From: Pseudoselenomonas ruminantium
Lineage (GTDB): Bacteria > Bacillota > Negativicutes > Selenomonadales > Selenomonadaceae
Direction of reading: 5' to 3'
DNA length: 64,000 bases
NCBI GenBank assembly: GCA_002373045.1
Contig: DFHU01000030.1
Location: 30,063-94,062 of the forward strand
The position numbers were made by a program, and so were the translations under genes. The first letter of the stretch is position 1. The number at the start of each line of letters is the position of its first letter. Below, piece by piece: positions 62,059 to 64,000 of this stretch. The notes under the pieces were generated by a model, which saw nothing but the letters and a program-made list of their open reading frames with translations, was not told the DNA's origin and did not search any database.

Positions 62059-63093
62059 TCATTCACCTACCTGCAAACCGTATACTTCGTCCAGCAATTT
62101 GTTATAAGCATCCATAATAGCATTATGCTTCAATTCATCGAACCTATCCGACTTTTCGCAGCAAACCACATCTTCTTCATCCTGATACAAAGCATGATAT
62201 GCCACATCATCCCCATCTTTTTTGCGTACATCAAAATACTTGGCAAAAAGATAGTTATGCGTGCTGACAAAAATCTGCACACCATGACGGGAAAGCTCCA
62301 GCAAGCATTCTACCAAAATAGGTAAGTATTCGGGATTTAGATTGGCCTCTGGTTCATCCCAAAGTAGAATGCTGTCTTCTGTTATGCTTTCGTTCATCAG
62401 GAGCTGCCAGAGCAATCCTATTTTCTTAAGCCCCTCTGCCTCCACTGCAAAATTGACCAAACTACCATCATGTTTACGAACAAAAAACTCTTCATTTACG
62501 ACTTCTATGGTTCCATCTATCATCTTTTCCAGCATCGGCAAAATATTCAACGCCAAAGATGGTGGATTTTTGAGTGTCCACTGATTTGCTAAACGAATAA
62601 CATCTGTTAAAGTTCTGTCAAAGGGAAACTCACGATATTTATCCCCCATTGAAAGCAATCCCTTTGCATGAGTGAGCATATCCTTGACTGGTAAGAATAC
62701 AGTGCTGATGGGTTTATTGAATAGCGAAATCGAGATATTATATGCATCTGAAGCAAGAATATCTCCAGCGCCATTTTGTCTCAATCCCAAGCTAAGTTCT
62801 ACTTTGTGCTCTATATTTTCTTGGCCATCTGTATTATCGAATAGTTGTATAGATAAATCTCTTTCCCCTTTGTTCGCAATCAGGAACTCATTACTTTCTC
62901 CTCGCTTGAAGTAATCTGCAAAGTCTTTTTTATTATCATTGTTCGATATATCAATATCTGCATAAATAGCTTTCAACAATTGGGTTTTTCCCAATCCATT
63001 TTTACCGATAATTACATTTACACCTTGAGATGGATTTACTTCGATATGCTTGAAGACCACAAAGTTATCTATTTGTATTTTAGTTAATGCCAT
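62059..63093 (-). CDS. AAA ATPase (AAA_21/SMC-like) in the BREX operon
   Basis: 344 residues. Walker A NVIIGKNGLGKTQLLKAIYA near residues 26-45, Walker B ILLWDEPEANLN near residue 250 and a switch His in FVSTHNYLFAKYF. This is the single-chain ABC-like ATPase type found with nucleases in anti-phage systems (OLD, Septu, retron effectors); no TOPRIM domain is fused. It follows the HNH gene by 11 bases and is probably part of the same module. Function inferred from context only. Confidence 0.85.
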   Translation of the reverse strand: MALTKIQIDNFVVFKHIEVNPSQGVNVIIGKNGLGKTQLLKAIYADIDISNNDNKKDFADYFKRGESNEFLIANKGERDLSIQLFDNTDGQENIEHKVELSLGLRQNGAGDILASDAYNISISLFNKPISTVFLPVKDMLTHAKGLLSMGDKYREFPFDRTLTDVIRLANQWTLKNPPSLALNILPMLEKMIDGTIEVVNEEFFVRKHDGSLVNFAVEAEGLKKIGLLWQLLMNESITEDSILLWDEPEANLNPEYLPILVECLLELSRHGVQIFVSTHNYLFAKYFDVRKKDGDDVAYHALYQDEEDVVCCEKSDRFDELKHNAIMDAYNKLLDEVYGLQVGE

Positions 63094-63104
63094 ATTTCAT
63101 CACC

Positions 63105-63773
63105 TCAAATCTTTTCCAGCAGAAATTCTTGCAACTCTGGGTATTCATTGCTGTGCATACGGATGTAATCCCGTTTGAACGCAGCAAACGCCGTTTTTGT
63201 GCGTAAACGACTATTAACCAGGCGAAGATTTAGTTTGTTTTTGTTCTGGCGATACTGATTTAGCAATTTGAAGAAAATCCACATTTCCGTCCTCAGGGCA
63301 TTTTTCCTGATGGTCGTTGCATTTTCCCGTATGCCTGTATTCACGAGATTGAACGCCTCTCCCACCAGTTTTGCTGTCATTCGTGAGCTTTTCTGAGCAT
63401 CACGAACATGGATTTCTACCGTATCTGTGTTGGTATAAACGCAATTTATATGCTTTTCGGGGTCCTCCTGGCAGCAATCTATGATATTGCCCTCATATTC
63501 TGCCCTGTTTTTCAGGTTGTTGCAATGAGTACAGCTCCAAAACAGATTTTCCCAGGCAAATAATAAGTCCATATGCTTCCCGCCGTGATGCGGGATTAAA
63601 TGCTCAACCACGCCATCCTGCAAGCCTTGCAGTTCACAAATATAACATTTGTCAGCGAAATCCTTCTTCAGTTGGTCGATAACATCGGCCTCATTATAGC
63701 TGCCATTTGTGCCTTTGGCGGCTTCGATTGCCAGAGAGGCTGGTGCTGGATATGTACGATTTACCTTAACCAT
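63105..63773 (-). CDS. HNH endonuclease, PtuB-like
   Basis: 222 residues. The HNH core has CYICELQGLQ, VVEHLIPHHGG and WENLFWSCTHCNNLKNRAEY, giving the two CxxC zinc-binding pairs and the catalytic His. The remaining C-terminal part is helical (RTEMWIFFKLLNQY, FAAFKRDYIRMHSNEYPELQ). The architecture and its ATPase partners resemble the HNH nuclease of Septu (PtuB) and related retron effectors. Its ATG overlaps the stop of the upstream gene (TGATG), which shows translational coupling. Confidence 0.85.
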   Translation of the reverse strand: MVKVNRTYPAPASLAIEAAKGTNGSYNEADVIDQLKKDFADKCYICELQGLQDGVVEHLIPHHGGKHMDLLFAWENLFWSCTHCNNLKNRAEYEGNIIDCCQEDPEKHINCVYTNTDTVEIHVRDAQKSSRMTAKLVGEAFNLVNTGIRENATTIRKNALRTEMWIFFKLLNQYRQNKNKLNLRLVNSRLRTKTAFAAFKRDYIRMHSNEYPELQEFLLEKI

Positions 63774-64000
63774 CAGCCCTTATCCTCCAAACGAGCATAC
63801 AATTCCAATTTCGTCTTCTGATATCCCGCAGCAATGCGCAAAGCCAGATAGTCAGGAACTTCGTCCAGATAGGTCTGTAAGGTGCCCAGTTCCTCGTAGT
63901 CATCATCCGTGAAGTTTTCTTTCTTTGCCAGCTCCTGAAATTTTTCATACTTCTGCATCAGGTCTTTTGAAAGCTCAGTAGAGTCAAAGTACCCCTCCAC
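63773..64000 (-). CDS. C-terminal part of a gene running off the window, possibly a PtuA-like ATPase
   Basis: Only the last ~75 residues are in view; the frame is open at the window edge, so the GTG at 64000 need not be a start. The visible piece is helical and charged (DLMQKYEKFQELAKKENF, YEELGTLQTYLDEVPDYLAL). Being coupled to a PtuB-like HNH gene, it may be the tail of its ATPase partner (PtuA-like), but no ATPase motif is visible here. Confidence 0.5.
   Translation of the reverse strand: MEGYFDSTELSKDLMQKYEKFQELAKKENFTDDDYEELGTLQTYLDEVPDYLALRIAAGYQKTKLELYARLEDKG

Noticed and set aside
1..64000. tRNA or rRNA genes
   Set aside because: No cloverleaf with conserved T-loop sequence and no rRNA signature was noticed in the intergenic regions.

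Overview
The window is almost wholly chromosomal housekeeping DNA of a Gram-negative-walled Firmicute, most likely a member of the Negativicutes close to Selenomonas (inference). Firmicute traits seen directly are DivIVA, a tryptophan T-box leader, a PyrR-type pyr leader with pyrR in the window, the Bacillus-like order pyrBC-carAB-pyrKDFE, PyrD with a PyrK subunit, and ComEA/ComEC. An outer membrane is implied by a 1221-residue autotransporter with a C-terminal beta-barrel ending in Trp. Nearly everything is on the minus strand; only mutY, a FIST-domain chemoreceptor and serC are on plus.

Layout from left to right: a truncated dCache sensor and a VOC protein; aroE-pncB; a tandem array of ~80-nt hairpins; the complete UMP operon (4.4-14.3 kb) behind a promoter and attenuator; a secreted autotransporter with HELGH and a partner of unknown function (14.3-18.9 kb); a 193-nt nested hairpin; uvrA; the ilv/leu operon ilvN-ilvC-leuC-leuD-(frameshifted DUF1919 gene)-leuB-ilvB (22.3-29.4 kb); mutY and a soluble FIST chemoreceptor; holA, gdhA, a helicase with an embedded exonuclease; comEC and comEA; serA; the T-box controlled trpDCBA operon and serC, enclosed by two inverted ~600-bp structured elements (44.0-50.8 kb); a 5'-nucleotidase, mnmM-like methyltransferase, pyrR, rluD, lspA and divIVA; and finally a defence island (55.8 kb to the end) with an AlbA_2 ATP-binding protein, BREX brxL and pglZ, an AAA ATPase, an HNH nuclease and the tail of a gene that runs off the window.

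The genes form a coherent biosynthetic set: complete UMP synthesis with its regulator PyrR; much of the branched-chain pathway (AHAS, KARI, LeuBCD; no leuA, ilvD or ilvE here); the last steps of tryptophan synthesis, with serA and serC alongside to supply the serine that TrpB consumes (no trpE, trpG or trpF here); and glutamate dehydrogenase for ammonia assimilation.

The least explained material is non-coding. Five ~193-195-nt nested hairpins share one architecture, four of them packed in pairs into two 601/607-bp elements with AAATTGCAGTTT ends. A separate family of ~80-nt hairpins includes three direct copies at an exact 112-bp period; its stems differ in sequence between copies but stay paired. 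Two single-base frameshifts (a DUF1919 gene in the leu operon and a 55-codon gene inside the BREX operon) are also notable. No tRNA, rRNA, CRISPR array or transposase gene was seen.
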